A stretch of DNA of 64,000 bases from Prunus persica. Taxonomy: Eukaryota > Streptophyta > Magnoliopsida > Rosales > Rosaceae. The notes beneath the pieces are model-generated. The model ran no database searches. It saw only the letters and a list, made by a program, of their open reading frames with translations, and had not been told where the DNA came from. The translations under genes were made by a program, and so were the position numbers. This document shows positions 32,011 to 43,965 of this stretch, in pieces. Location of the stretch: contig NC_034009.1 in NCBI RefSeq assembly GCF_000346465.2, positions 18,433,606 through 18,497,605 of the forward strand, written 5' to 3'. Position 1 is the first letter of the stretch, and every line of letters begins with the position of its first letter.

Positions 32011-34140
32011 CTGGCGAGTTCTAGCAACATAGTTGGCGAGTTCCAGCAACCTCTCATGGCTGCCAATGAGTTCTAGCAGCCCCCCGTGTCTGCCCATGTC
32101 GTAAAGCCACCTTCGAGAGCTTCACAACTGCTCCAAATAGCTACTGTAACAATCGGAATAAAGCCACAGCCACGCCATATGGCTACTAAAATTAAAGCAC
32201 AGTCGCGTTGCCCCGTGGCCTCCTCCATCAAGCAACAGCAAGGGCTAGGCATCGGCGCCATTCACCGCACCGTTCGTGGCTACCTTAATGACTTCTCGGG
32301 CCATTCCCTAGTCTTGGAGCAAATCCATTCGCTCCCCCTTTTGCAAACACACTTGACGTATGCACCTGTGTATGCATCTAATGGAGCCCTAGCCCATATG
32401 TCATTGGGCCCGATCCACACCTTTCTTCCTGACCTGCGCAGTCAATTGGGCCTCAACTCACGGGTCAATGAACTCACATAGAGGGTCGAAGACCAAAACA
32501 ATCTAATTGGCCAACTACTTAGGCAGATCAACTTGAAACAAGGCCCTGAGAAGGATGGAAAAGCATACCGGTGAGCATTTCAAGAGGTCCCAGACTGGTC
32601 GGACAAAAACAAACGGCCAGGGAGAGAACAAAATTATGTTGAAGAAACGTAGACATCTGCAACCCGTACTCTGAGTCGGTCGACAATCTATTCGAGGCTA
32701 GGTCCAAGGACCAATGTGCATGAGAGGTTGGGCCCACAACCCAATATCCATGCTCGCTTGGGCCCACATGGAAGTATCCATTCTAGACTGGGCCTACAAG
32801 GAGCACGAGCTTGTTAACAATTGAATGACAAACGCAACGACCGATGCTCACCACCCACTGGAGAAACAACTCATGACGACAAGCCATGGAGGAATCCTTG
32901 CAGGCTTAATCTACTAATCCGCCCCACGGGCAAGACAACCTAGGAGCCTTTGTAGGCCAATGAGGAAGTCAACCATCTCTGCCTAAATTACGAAGATCAC
33001 CGACAAAACTGGCAGGCCATGCGTGTGGAAGACATCAATAAGCTCGTATATAACCTACTTCAAGACTTAAAGATTGGAGGAAATTTCGAGGATCCTCTAC
33101 GCAAGGAGGTAGACCAAGCAAACTCCACGTCTTTCACAACTGAAATCGAGCAAGCTACTCCCCCAAAGTGATTCCCAACTCCTTCTTTGGCACACTTCAA
33201 ATGGGATTCCGACCCTGAGAGCCATCAGAAGCACTTGAAGAGTGTTATGATCCTCTACAAAGCCGAAGACGAGCTGATGTGCAAGGTGTTTACAATGACC
33301 TTGCGAGGAGCAGCCCAAGACTAGTTCCACACCCTGCCATCGGGGTCGATCAGTAGCTTCAAGGAGCTAGCTTACATCTTCACTAAGGAGTACACTCCTT
33401 ATTGAACAATCAAGAAAAATCCTAGCTACCTGTTCAACCTATACATCAATCGATTTGAAGCAGAAAATGAAAACGTTGTAGGGTGCGATGACCAAATCTC
33501 ATCCTCTGCTTTCAAGAAAGGTCTTCCAACCGAGCACGACTTATACCACTAGTTGACTATCACTCCCAACCAAACTTTGGCAGTGGTCTTCGCAACCGTG
33601 GAACACTACGCACTCTAGGATGAAGATCGAATCGCCATAAAGAAGTCCATCAAGCAAGAAGATCAACCAACCAAGCAGGTAGGCCAAATAAGCGATATGC
33701 TTAGTTGCAGTAACAAAGACAAACACAAGTGGGGCCCAAAGGGAGACGCTATGACAGAATAGAACTATAGCAAGTTCTCCATCCCCATACGTCAAATATT
33801 GGCTCAAGTGAAGGACAAACCTTAGGTAAGGAGGCTGCCACCCTTGAAAGTAGATTTGGACAAGAGGGATGCTAGGAAATACCGCGCCTTTTATGGGACT
33901 CAGGGGCACAATATGAATAACTGCTTTACTTGGAAAATGCACCTAGAAGAACTCGTAAGAGAAGGCCATGGCATGAAGTTTACAGCAAAGAAGGCCATCT
34001 AAAAAATCGAGGACCGCGATGCCGCCAAAGAACCTCCCCAGAAGGTTATAAGGATTAACACGATCCTGGCCGACTCCGAGGAATCCATGCTGACCAGTAA
34101 AGAGAAGAAAATGAAGATTAAGTAGGCCACTATTATCTCC

Positions 34141-37100
34141 TAAGTCTCAGCTAGCCTCATACTGACGAAAGACGATCTTGTGATCGGTTTCCAAAAGAAA
34201 GATCTAATCGGCCTTGATCTACCACAGAACGACGCCCTCGTCATTAGCATTCAAATCACTCAGGCTATGGCCGATCAAATCCACGCAGACGAGGGCAGCA
34301 CAGCCAATAGCCTGCAATTGGCAGTCATCCAACATATGGGCTTGGAGATGAAGATCAACAAATCAGCCATTTCACTGACTAGTTTCAATGGCGTGACTAC
34401 GGTTACCGTGGGCACGATAGACCTCGACGTCTACTCTCTACCAGTTATCAGATCGCAACCCTTCATGGTCATTGACAAAGTCTCCCCTTACAATGGCATT
34501 TTGGGCAGATCATGAATTGGCAAGATCAACGCAATCACCTCCGCCACACATCAGAAAATCTGTTACCCAATCCTTAGGGACGGTGTCGGCCAAATCAACA
34601 ACGATCAGGCAATGGCAAGGAAATACTCAGCTCAAGGGTTGAAGAGAAGCAAACAAACATAATTCCTCCTAGTGAGTCAAGCAAATCTGAAGGGAGTAGT
34701 TGAGGAGCAAGCAAATCCCGTTCCCGACTGTTGAGCAGACTAGAGAGGAAAGGTACTCCCCAATAAAAATCAAAGAATCAGGACCAAGTTAAGGGAATCC
34801 GTCCGGAGTTACCTCCTAAAGAAGTTTGCGAGAAAGTGGAGTTGACCACCTTCCTTTAGAAGAAACAGGATATGTTCGCATGGTCGCCATCTGACATGCC
34901 TGGCATCGATCCGAACATTATCTGCCTTCGGCTTCTTGTTAACCCCGCCAATAAACCAGTGGATCAAAAGAGACACAACTTCACTCTTGAGCAAGTCGTG
35001 ATCATTGAAGCTGAGATCGACAAGCTCCTAGCTGCCGGCTTCATCGATAAGGTCTTCTACTAAGAGTGGCTAGCCAATGTTGTTCTGGTGGTGAAACAAG
35101 AAAAGGGCAATTGGAGAGTTTGTGTCGATTACATCGACCTCAACAAAGCATGTCCTAAAGATAATTTTCCATTTTCGAGAATCGACTAGCTCGTGGATTC
35201 AACTTCCGGCAATTAGCTGCTCAGCTTCATGGACGCCTACTCCGGCTGTAATAGAATCTTGATGCACGAGGATTATAAGGCGAAGACTTCTTTCATCATC
35301 GAGAGAGGGACTTACTGCTACAAGGTCATGCCCTTTGGGTTGCTGGAGCAACCTATCAAAGGCTTGTGAATAGAATTTTCAAGGAGCAAATAGGCAAAAC
35401 CATGGAAGTCTACGTAGATGACATGCTGGTCAAAGCTCTTGAGCGTGCAAACCACATCAAGAACTTCACTGAGGCATTTGGGATGCTCCGCCAGTATCGC
35501 AGAAAGTTGAATCTAAGCAAATGCACATTCAGTGTATCGTCCGGCAGATTCCTAGGATACCTAGTCAGTCAACGAGGCATCGAGGCACACCTACACCAAA
35601 TCAAGGCCATTCTCGAGATGAAGTCACCCCGACAAGTACAGAATGTTCTGGAAAGCTTTAAAGAAGGGACAAAAAGACAAGTGGGATGAGGAGTACAAGA
35701 TAGCTTTCCAGAATCTGAAGACTTACCTTACTTCACCTCATGTGCTCTCAAAGTCGGTTCCCTATGAACATGTTCCTGTACCTAGTAGTATCTAACTCAG
35801 TCGTCAGCTCAGCTCTCATCTGAGAAGAACTGGAAGCCCAACATTTGGAATTCTACACGTCAAAAGCTCTCCTCGATACAAAGACTTGCTACCCGAAATT
35901 GGAGAAACTCATTTTGGCCCTTGTAGTTTACTCAAGAAAATTGCAACCCTACTACCAAGCTCATCGAGTCATCGTTATGACCGACTTTCCTTTGAGATTA
36001 ATCTTCCACAGCCCTGACGCTTTTCAACGACTTATGAAGTGGGCTATAGAGCTAAGCCAATACGACCTCTTCTACTGGCCGAAGACTACAATAAAAGCCA
36101 AGGTTAGAAACATGTGACAGTTGCACGTAGACGGAGCGTCAAACCAAAAAGGAGCGGGGGCAGGCGTCGTCATAATCACCCTAGACGGAATTTTTGTTGG
36201 AACAAGCCATCACACTAGGCTTTCTAGCCTCAAACAACGAGGCAGAATACAACGCATTGCTTTGCAGACTGCACCTAGCAAAAGACCTGTCGATCAAAAT
36301 ATTGGCCATCAACTCAGACTCCCAGCATATCAAGAATCAAGCCTCAAGTAAGTACATGGCAAAACATCCATGAATGATCTAGTACCTCGACAAGGTCCAA
36401 TGACTTTTGAAAGAATTCCCTACTTTCACCACCTAACAAGTTCCACGGGTAGAAAACACTCATGCAAATGCATTGGCGAGCCTAGGATCAGCGCTAGACA
36501 CCCAGTTCAAATGCTTCATCCATGCGAAACACCTTGACCGGACAAGCATCAAAGAAATAGAGCCAATCGACACAATGCAAATTGATGAAGACTCTACTGG
36601 CAAGACCTTATTATCGACTACTTGGTGAATAAAAATCTGGCGTCTAACAAGTTTGAGGCTAGGAAGGTCCAGCAAAAGGTTGCGATATATTACATGCAAG
36701 ACAACAAGCTCATTCGCAAATCATACTCCGGCCCTCATCTCACCTATATAAGGTACCTTCAAACACTTGAGGACCTCTGCAAAATTCACGACGGAGAGTA
36801 TGGCAACCACTTTGGGAGTAGGTCACTTGCCTAAAAGGCTCTAAACATAGGCTATTTCTGGCATGCCATGCCCCACGTCTCTACCGAATAGGTCAAGAAA
36901 TGTGATTGCTGCCAGTGGCACAAACTGGTTTCTAACCTGCGTTTCGAAGTCTACCATTCGCAGAACAGTGCATGGTCATTTATGCAATGGGCCATTGATC
37001 TAGTGGGTCCCCTACCGTCGGCACCCGCCAAGAAAGAAATGATGATCGTCCCCATCGACTACTTTACTAAATGGATAGAGGCAGAAGCTCTATCATTTAC

Positions 37101-37740
37101 CAAAGAAGCCCATATGGAATAATTTATCCGGAGAAACATCATCTGCTAATTTGGCTGCCCATGATTGCTAGTTACTGATAATAGGTCACAATTTATTGGC
37201 AAGCAGATCAACGCCTTCTTTGCAAAATAGAAGATCAAGCAACACCTGTCCACCCCCAAGGTATTCGCACGGCAATGGTCAGGCCGAGGCATCCAACAAA
37301 TTATATTGGATTAACTGAAAAAAAAAAGATTAGAAGGTGTCGAAGGGAAATTGGCAGATGAGTTCCCTGGAGTACTATGAGATTATCGCACCACCAAGCG
37401 AAGATCAACTAGCGAAACTCCATTCTCCCTCGCCTATGAGACGGAAGCAATCATCCTTCCTCACATCATTGTCCCCTCCCCTTGAGGTTGGTAGTGTTGA
37501 TCAAAATTCTAACCAGATGAAGCTCAACCTCGACCTACTCGAAGGAGAACGTGAGAGAGCCATTGTTCAAGTTGCCTCCTACCTACAGTTGAAGTCTTAC
37601 TATGGCAAAATGGCCAAGGTCAAACAATTTCAAACAGGGGACCTTGTCCTCAAGAAAACTTTGATCACTGCACAAAGGCAAGGATTAAAGTAGATGAAAC
37701 CTAATTGGGAAGACCCTTACATGACCAGTCAGTCAGGGGG
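34141..37740 (+). pseudogene. pol of the second Tat element (decayed)
   Basis: Protease segment 34180-34515 (VYSLPVIRSQPFMVIDK). RT from about 34870 (FAWSPSDMPGIDPN, WRVCVDYIDLNKACPKD, LLSFMDAYSG, YVDDMLVK at about 35410) with a frameshift near 35340. First RNase H about 35845-36110. Second RNase H starts LHVDGASNQKGAGAG at 36121. Integrase about 36600-37690, with CDCC zinc residues, WAIDLVGP and LVTDN. TAG and TAA codons often sit where the family has CAG or CAA. Non-functional. Confidence 0.8.
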
Positions 37741-37817
37741 CGGATGAAGCTTAGGGGGCAGAGGAGTTTTACACTTGACACTATGGAAGGTGTTGGATAG
37801 ATTTTACTCTATTTATT

Positions 37818-38590
37818 TCTTGCAAGTGCACGAACCAATTATAGTATAGGAATGTAAGAACGAGGTCGTTCCACAGAGACTTGAAAGACACTTACTACTA
37901 CTACTTAGACTCACAAGAAACCTAAAACTAAACAGATTTAAATGAGGTTGAGTTGAATTTGTTTCGAGTGAAAACTACTAAAAGGGAATACAAAATAGCA
38001 AGTGACCAGCAAGTAGATGTTTTTAGAAAATTTAGAGACAATGAAACAAGCACTAGGGGTTCAACTTCACCATGACAATCAAATTTCAAGCTACAAGTTA
38101 ACAATCATCCAAGTTGATTAATTCAATTTCTGGAGTTCGTTCTTTCTTATATATGATTATCCATATGGTGTTTGGTTTTAATCAAGTACTCAGAATACAT
38201 AATTTGGCTATGGTGTTTAGTCTAAACTATGAATCTGAATCCATTAAGGTTAAGAAGAACACTAAGGAACCAAGTAAATATTTAAACATGGTGTTTGTCC
38301 TAAATGCATACCCACTCATTCACTAATCCGTTCAAGAGTCATATGGTGTTTATCTAAACTTGAACTAGATAACCAACATGCAGGTGTTAATAATGGCCAG
38401 CTATTTAACAAGCATAAAGATTCAACTAAGAACAAGTGAATGAGACCAGAAAACTAGAAGTAATCAACCAAGAGTGACATTAACTTGAAAACATGAAACT
38501 ATCTTGTCAAGCTACGTTGAAACCCTAGCTATGTAATTAGTTACAACCCATTAATGGAAAATACATTTGAATCATAATAAAAACATGGAG
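37818..38590 (-). repeat. Dispersed LTR-like repeat, copy 2 (truncated)
   Basis: Begins CTTGCAAGTGCACGAACC and has AGTATAGGAATGTAAGAACGAGGTC. It continues with GATTATCCATATGGTGTTTGG, which matches GATTATCCATGTTATCTGG in copy 1 (12165) and related sequence in copy 3 (40440-40700). It is cut off where the copia fragment begins. Confidence 0.5.
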
Positions 38591-38603
38591 AAGGTAAGAA
38601 AAA

Positions 38604-39907
38604 CCCGTGACCTTTGCACCAGTCGGGTATAGACTACAACGAGACCTTTGCACCAGTTGCAAGACTTAAAAGAAATGGAGAATTTATCAGCTAGAAGTAA
38701 AATATGTATTTCTAAATGGAGAGCTTGAAGAAGAAATATATGTGGAGCAAGCACAAGGATTTATCGAGCAAGGAGGAGAAGATAAAGCACTCAAGGTAAA
38801 GAAAGCCTTGTACCGACTCAAGCAAGTACCACGAGCATGGAATAGCAGCATAGACAAGTACATCAACATAGGCTTCAGGAGGAGCAAAACGAGCCTACTC
38901 TCTACACCAAAACTTAAGGTAATTCCGATATCTTAATCGTCTCTCTATATGTGGATGACCTCATCTACACTGGTTACAATGAAGAAATAATTTAAGAGTT
39001 CAAAAAAGATATGATGAAAACATTTGAGATGAGTGACCTTGGGATGATGCACTACTTTTTGGGCATTGAAATAAACCAAGAATAATATGGAATCTTCATA
39101 TGCTAGAAAAAGTACACTGAGAATCTTTTGAAAAAGTTTAAGATGTACGGGTGCAAGACTATGGCTACTCTACTTATCACCAATGAGAAATTAAGAAAGG
39201 AAGATGTATCAAGTAAAGCTGATGATAAATTTACAGAAGTCTCATTGGGAGCTTACTATACTTAACAACAAGAAGACCCGACATCATGTACGCGACGAGC
39301 TTACTATCAAGATTTATGCAAAGTCCAAGCCAAATACACTATGGAGCAGCAAAGAGAATATTAAGATACTTGCAAGGCACAATTGCTATGCATATGGTAT
39401 AAGCCCACTACAGATCCAAGACCATTCGGCTACATAGATAGTGATTTGGCTAGATCAGTGGATGACATGAAAAGCACATCAGGCTATGCATTTACAATTT
39501 GGTCTGGTATATTTTCATGGTCATCAAGAAAACAAGATACCGTGGCACAATCATCAGCAGAAGTCGAGTATGTAGCAACAGTCAGTTAAGCATGCCAAGC
39601 TATCTGGCTCAGAAGAATTTTCAAAGATATGGGAGAGTGCCAAACAAAAGCTGCTGAAATACTTTGCGACAACAAGTCTGCTATAGCAATGGCAAAGAAT
39701 CCAGTGCTCCACAGCAGGACAAAGCATATCGCCATCAAGCATCACTTCTTACGAGAAGTCTCAGCAAACAAATAAGTAAAGCTCAAGTACTGTAAGACAG
39801 AAGAGCAAATCGCAGACATCTTCACTATGGCACTTCCAAGCCTAAAATTCGAATTGCTACGAAACATGCTCGGAATAACACAAATGTGCATTAAGTATGA
39901 GTGTTAA
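38604..39907 (+). pseudogene. copia pol: RT and RNase H (decayed)
   Basis: FAPVxRL, VFLNGELEEEIYVEQAQGF and ALYRLKQVPRAWN mark copia RT. The catalytic LYVDDLIYTG lies near 38947. RNase H follows, with STSGYAFTIWSGIFSWSS, KQDTVAQSSAEVEYVA and [12 protein letters not shown]. Several stops and shifts interrupt the frame, which ends TGA-like/TAA near the LTR at 39902. Confidence 0.8.
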
Positions 39908-40206
39908 ACATTAATGCACACGTGTGTGATAAAACTAGAAAATTCTAGAATCATTGAGAGAATTACCAAGTAAAAGATGGTTGTCTCTTATTAGAACCAT
40001 CTAATAATTATGTGTTGTAATTATAACTAGAGAAATCTAGAATTATAGATTAACTTGTGGCAAAAAATGCCTTAGATCTCGGTTACTGTACAAACCGACT
40101 TAACTAAGTAAAATGCCAACTTAAATAGTCAGTTAGCATCTCTATAAATAAGCCTACAGTTGCGTCGATTCAACTGCACAAAAATGGATTCAGCTACATC
40201 CTCAAC

Positions 40207-41659
40207 TTGTGATACTCGCAAGTGCACGAGCCGTTCGGTAGTATAGCATATGTAAGTGCGAGGTTGATCCCACGAGGATTGAGGATAAATTGATTCAATT
40301 CTATTCCCTGTATAAACAAAAATGGAAACAAGGTTTAAAGATGATTGTGAAAACTACAAAGATGAAAACAAGAAAGAAAGAAAATAATAATTCAAGCAAA
40401 TAAGTTCCCAAGTTCAATTTAGATTCACAAATTGAATCTAGCTAAAGTATGATTAAGCCATGATGTCTGGTCCTAACCTTGTATTCTTCATTCCCTAATT
40501 TAATCATCTGTTGTCTAACCTAAAATTAAGCATTAGGAATCCATTAAGCATAGAAGAACATTTTAAACAACCAAGTATGTATCTAATCCTGGTTGTTGAA
40601 TTCTCATACATACTCTTCCTATTCATAGTTCAATTCGAATTAAAGCATGATGTCTACTCTTAATTCAAACTAAGATACTTAACATGCAAGCCCTAATGAT
40701 GATCAATCATTCAAACTAGCATATTAACTTACAAGCATAATGAATAAGAATAAAAACCATAATTGAAACTTGGAAACTAATCTAACTTGAAAACTTAAAA
40801 TAAGAAATTACATTGCAACTAAGAATTAAATTAAAACTCAAAAACTTGAAGGAAATTTAGTAAAAGGATTTTGTTACAACAATTGAGAACTAGAAAGGAA
40901 AACTAAGAGAATTTGAGGAAGAGAAAGGAGGGAAGCTCTAGAGAAGTGTTTGAGAGCTCCCAACCCTTGGAGTGTGCTTACAAGCTTGGAGAACCTCACT
41001 ATTTATAGGCCTAAGGGAAGTAAAATTCTGAATTGAATATTGTTTCTACCTACAACTGTCACTTCACCAACTTACAACACTCAATTCACCTACTTTACCT
41101 AACTTCCCCACCAAAAATAATTAGCTCATGCATATGTCATGCATGACAATGCATTGCAGTCAGCTTCTAGGCTCGTTTTGGGCTTGTGTCTCCATTCTGA
41201 AAAATTTGGAAAAATATGTATCTTGAAGCTCTTTGTCTTATCTTTCCAAACATATGCATCCTAGCTCAAGGAAAAATCGGAAAGACCTTCAAATATCATT
41301 TTTGGCCCAATAACGTAGATGCTGCCAATTTTGACCTTAAGCTGCCAAAATTTGCATAAGTTCCTCTAGAAGACTCAGAATCATAAACCCTAAAATGCTG
41401 CTGAAACTAGACTTCCACATCTTTCCAATGAGGTATGGCTCATTATCTGGTTCTTCCTGAGCACGTAGAGTCCAATCCGTAAAGTTGACTGATCTGCAGA
41501 CACAATTTGAGCTAACTTGACTCCAAAATACATTAAATGAGTCACATGCTTAATACACTGAAACAAAGATAAAAGATGGTAAAAAACACAAGTTTAACTC
41601 AAAAACATAACCATATCATAAGCTAAAATGGTACACAATGATATGTAGTTATGCACCGA
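40207..41659 (-). repeat. Dispersed LTR-like repeat, copy 3 (solo-LTR-like, most complete)
   Basis: It is inserted in the copia 3' LTR. TCAAC flanks it at 40202-40206 and 41660-41664; moving three bases gives ends TGATACTCGC ... GCACCGATCA that obey TG...CA but lack a TSD. On the minus strand a TATA box (CTATAAATAG, 41009-40999) is followed by a pyrimidine-rich leader, as in an LTR promoter. About 1.45 kb, non-coding. Confidence 0.55.
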
Positions 41660-41835
41660 TCAACAGCCCACTCAAAGTAATCAAGCTAAAAGCTGAAAAC
41701 TACAGCTGTCCAACTCAAGTAATCGGCCAACTAAACTAATCAAGCTTTTGTACTTTTCTTCTTCAATCAATCAAATAAAACAATTCTGTTACTTTTCAAA
41801 AGTTTTCCATTCCAAGTTAAACTATCGTCCTAAAC

Positions 41836-42520
41836 ACTAAACCGACCATTTCCTAAACCTCTTCTCCCATAAACTAACAAGATTGAATATTTTACTACGG
41901 TACCAGAGATTTAAAGACTACAAGCAGATTTCAGAGCAAGAGACAAAACCTTATATACTTCACAGTTTCGTCACTCGCACAACGCCTCAAAGCAGCCATA
42001 GCTTCACATGTTCCATCCTCTGGACCTATAAAAAGATAAAATCATTCTGCTGAATAGAAACAGACGCAAGTCACAGTAAAAATATATACTTACACTTGGA
42101 ACACAGATATACACTAACCAGCCACTTAAATCGATCATCTAACATGCTTTTCTAAGCATCTATTAGCTAGGCGACATATATCTCCATATGTTCTTGCTCC
42201 TCACCTCAGCAATACAATTAAAAAGGAAGATAAAAAAAATGACATATCTGCAAATATCCTTGATTATGGGAGACTATGAGTCAGATTCATGACAACTTTA
42301 AAATATTTTTGTTTTATGGTCGAATGACAACTTTACAATGATTATGTGACACTATGAGTCAGATTCATGACATTATATACAATCATAAACAGCATGTTTA
42401 AAGCATTTTCCCTATTTGACCATCTTTCTACAGTCAAATCTTGCAACAATTAACAAGAATCTTAATTCTCCACCTAATAGTTTTAAGTTATGGTGGAGGG
42501 AACGAATTAGGTACTTAAGT
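41836..42520. other. Unassigned AT-rich stretch
   Basis: No coding signal. A short duplication of ACTATGAGTCAGATTCATGACA occurs near 42270-42290 and 42350-42372. Confidence 0.4.
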
Positions 42521-42771
42521 GTTAGTGTTAACTACACATAAAACTACCCAACCTTTTGGGGTCGTTTCAAATTAGTACCCAACTTTGAAAATCTGCACGT
42601 AGATACCCGACCTCACGAAAAACATACAAATTAGACCCTCCGTCAGTTGGACTAATAGTTAATCTCTTAATTAATTTGTATTTTTTTCATGCTACGTGTA
42701 AGATTTTCAAGATTGGGTACTAATTTGAATGAACCCCAAAAGTTAGGTAGTTTTATGTAATTAACCCTAAG
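42521..42771. repeat. Foldback MITE
   Basis: The left arm (ACATAAAACTACCCAACCTTTTGGGG) and the reverse complement of the right arm (ACATAAAACTACCTAACTTTTGGGG) match, as do AAATTAGTACCCAA and TTGGGTACTAATTT. Arms are about 80 bases. AT-rich, non-coding. The exact ends and TSD are unclear. Confidence 0.75.
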
Positions 42772-43178
42772 TTTTATTAGATACTTGGCCAAAATAATCT
42801 CAGGGGTCATACACGTGGACAAATTCTCTTTTTTTCTTGATGACAGGCAGTTTGTATTTGTGATCTTTATCAAGAGCAACGTACACTTGTTGACTCTGAC
42901 ACCGTGTTTTAGTATTTGAAAGAGAAATGCTATCTGAAATTATAGTTTGCATTCGATCAATCAGTGTATAAATTCAGTTAAATAAACTCAGGCTCAGATT
43001 GTTAGTTTAACTAACACTACCATAGAACTGATTATATAGCTTCCGGTAACCGACCCAAGTCAAAATCTAGTGTGACAAGATTATTGTTGGTCCACTAAAT
43101 CTTTTCTTGTCTCTAGAGACACAATCCTAATATCCTTGAGCTTTCTGTATAAAACTTATATACACACAAAGGGAAAGA

Positions 43179-43214
<36 letters not shown>

Positions 43215-43965
43215 CAGAACCCGCTGCTTTCAGTAGACTCGTAACACCACGATTGCATGCCAAATGGTGTTACTGTGACATAACAATTTTTCTTGCTTTT
43301 ACCTCATAAAATGTCGAACATAACAAATTCAGTTCATATACCGTTTCTGTTAGAATGCAATCCCTCTGAAATATATTGGAAAACAATTTCTTGTGCCATT
43401 TGCCGAAACTATTTGTTTGCTCTTTTTCTTTTTTTTTTTGGGTATAATTCCTCATATGCCCCACCTGCAGTATAAAACAAAGTGAGCATTTTTGTTCTAT
43501 GGGACATATAATATTTCAATTTGAACTTTGGGAGTTGTATTTTCAAAACTGAAAAGGGAAAACAAGAAAAGCTGTTGTGCTTCCAATTCATCCAAGTTAA
43601 GGAGTTTGCCTCTTCCCGGGTAAGGTCGGTTGCTACTCACGGAATTATTTTTTATTTTTTATTTTACTTAAGTTGATGTGATCAATAGGCAAGATCCAGA
43701 ATTCATTAAATGAACCACTTTACTAAAAATTTCGAGACATAACAAACTAAAATGCTGGACCAAAGAAGTCAGCTTGGTCTTCAACTTAAGAGGAATGCAA
43801 GTCAGAGTAAGCAGGAAAATTAAGTAGAAGGAGTGAGAAAAAAAGAAGCAAGACAGAGCAAAATTTGTTGAACCAAAAAAAGGATAAAAAAGTTAATAAG
43901 TGATGCCAAATGAAGAATACAAAAAGAAAATAAATTAACCTCGAAAATTTCAAGTTAAGAAATAC
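42772..43965. other. 3' flank of the third NLR
   Basis: No gene supported. It contains a (GA)n microsatellite at 43181-43211 and a T-run near 43429-43438. The presumed 3' UTR of the minus-strand NLR begins at 43965. Confidence 0.45.
43181..43211. repeat. (GA)n microsatellite
   Basis: About 15 uninterrupted GA units. Confidence 0.95.

Larger units (their letters stand above)
30840..34140 (+). pseudogene. gag of the second Tat element (decayed)
   Basis: The start region is low complexity: repeated CCAGCAACT and GGCTGCCA words giving Gln/Ser/Pro/Leu-rich sequence, on both sides of the hAT insertion. The gag core lies about 33180-33640 (HFKWDSDPESHQKHLKSV, FKKGLPTEHDLY). A zinc-knuckle-like RKYRAFYGTQGHNMNNC follows near 33870. 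At least ten in-frame stops. Confidence 0.7.
29636..37800 (+). mobile_element. Decayed Ty3/gypsy Tat-lineage element (second), 3' LTR not seen
   Basis: It has a 5' LTR, a primer-binding-site-like sequence, a low-complexity gag start, a gag core, protease, RT, two RNase H domains and integrase in order. All are broken by dozens of stops. It is the same family as the minus-strand element at 57830-63538 (shared VYSxPVIxSQxFM protease segment). A hAT fragment is nested in its gag. The 3' end fades into the repeat starting near 37818, and no second LTR or target-site duplication was found, so the 3' part was lost or replaced. Start inferred from TG at 29636. Confidence 0.8.
38604..41835 (+). mobile_element. 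Ty1/copia retrotransposon, 5'-truncated
   Basis: Copia-type RT and RNase H are followed by a probable 3' LTR starting TGTTAAACATTAATGC at 39902 and resuming after the repeat inserted at about 40207-41659, ending near 41835. The 5' LTR, gag and integrase are missing: the left edge joins the repeat ending at 38590. The right edge is approximate. Confidence 0.7.
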
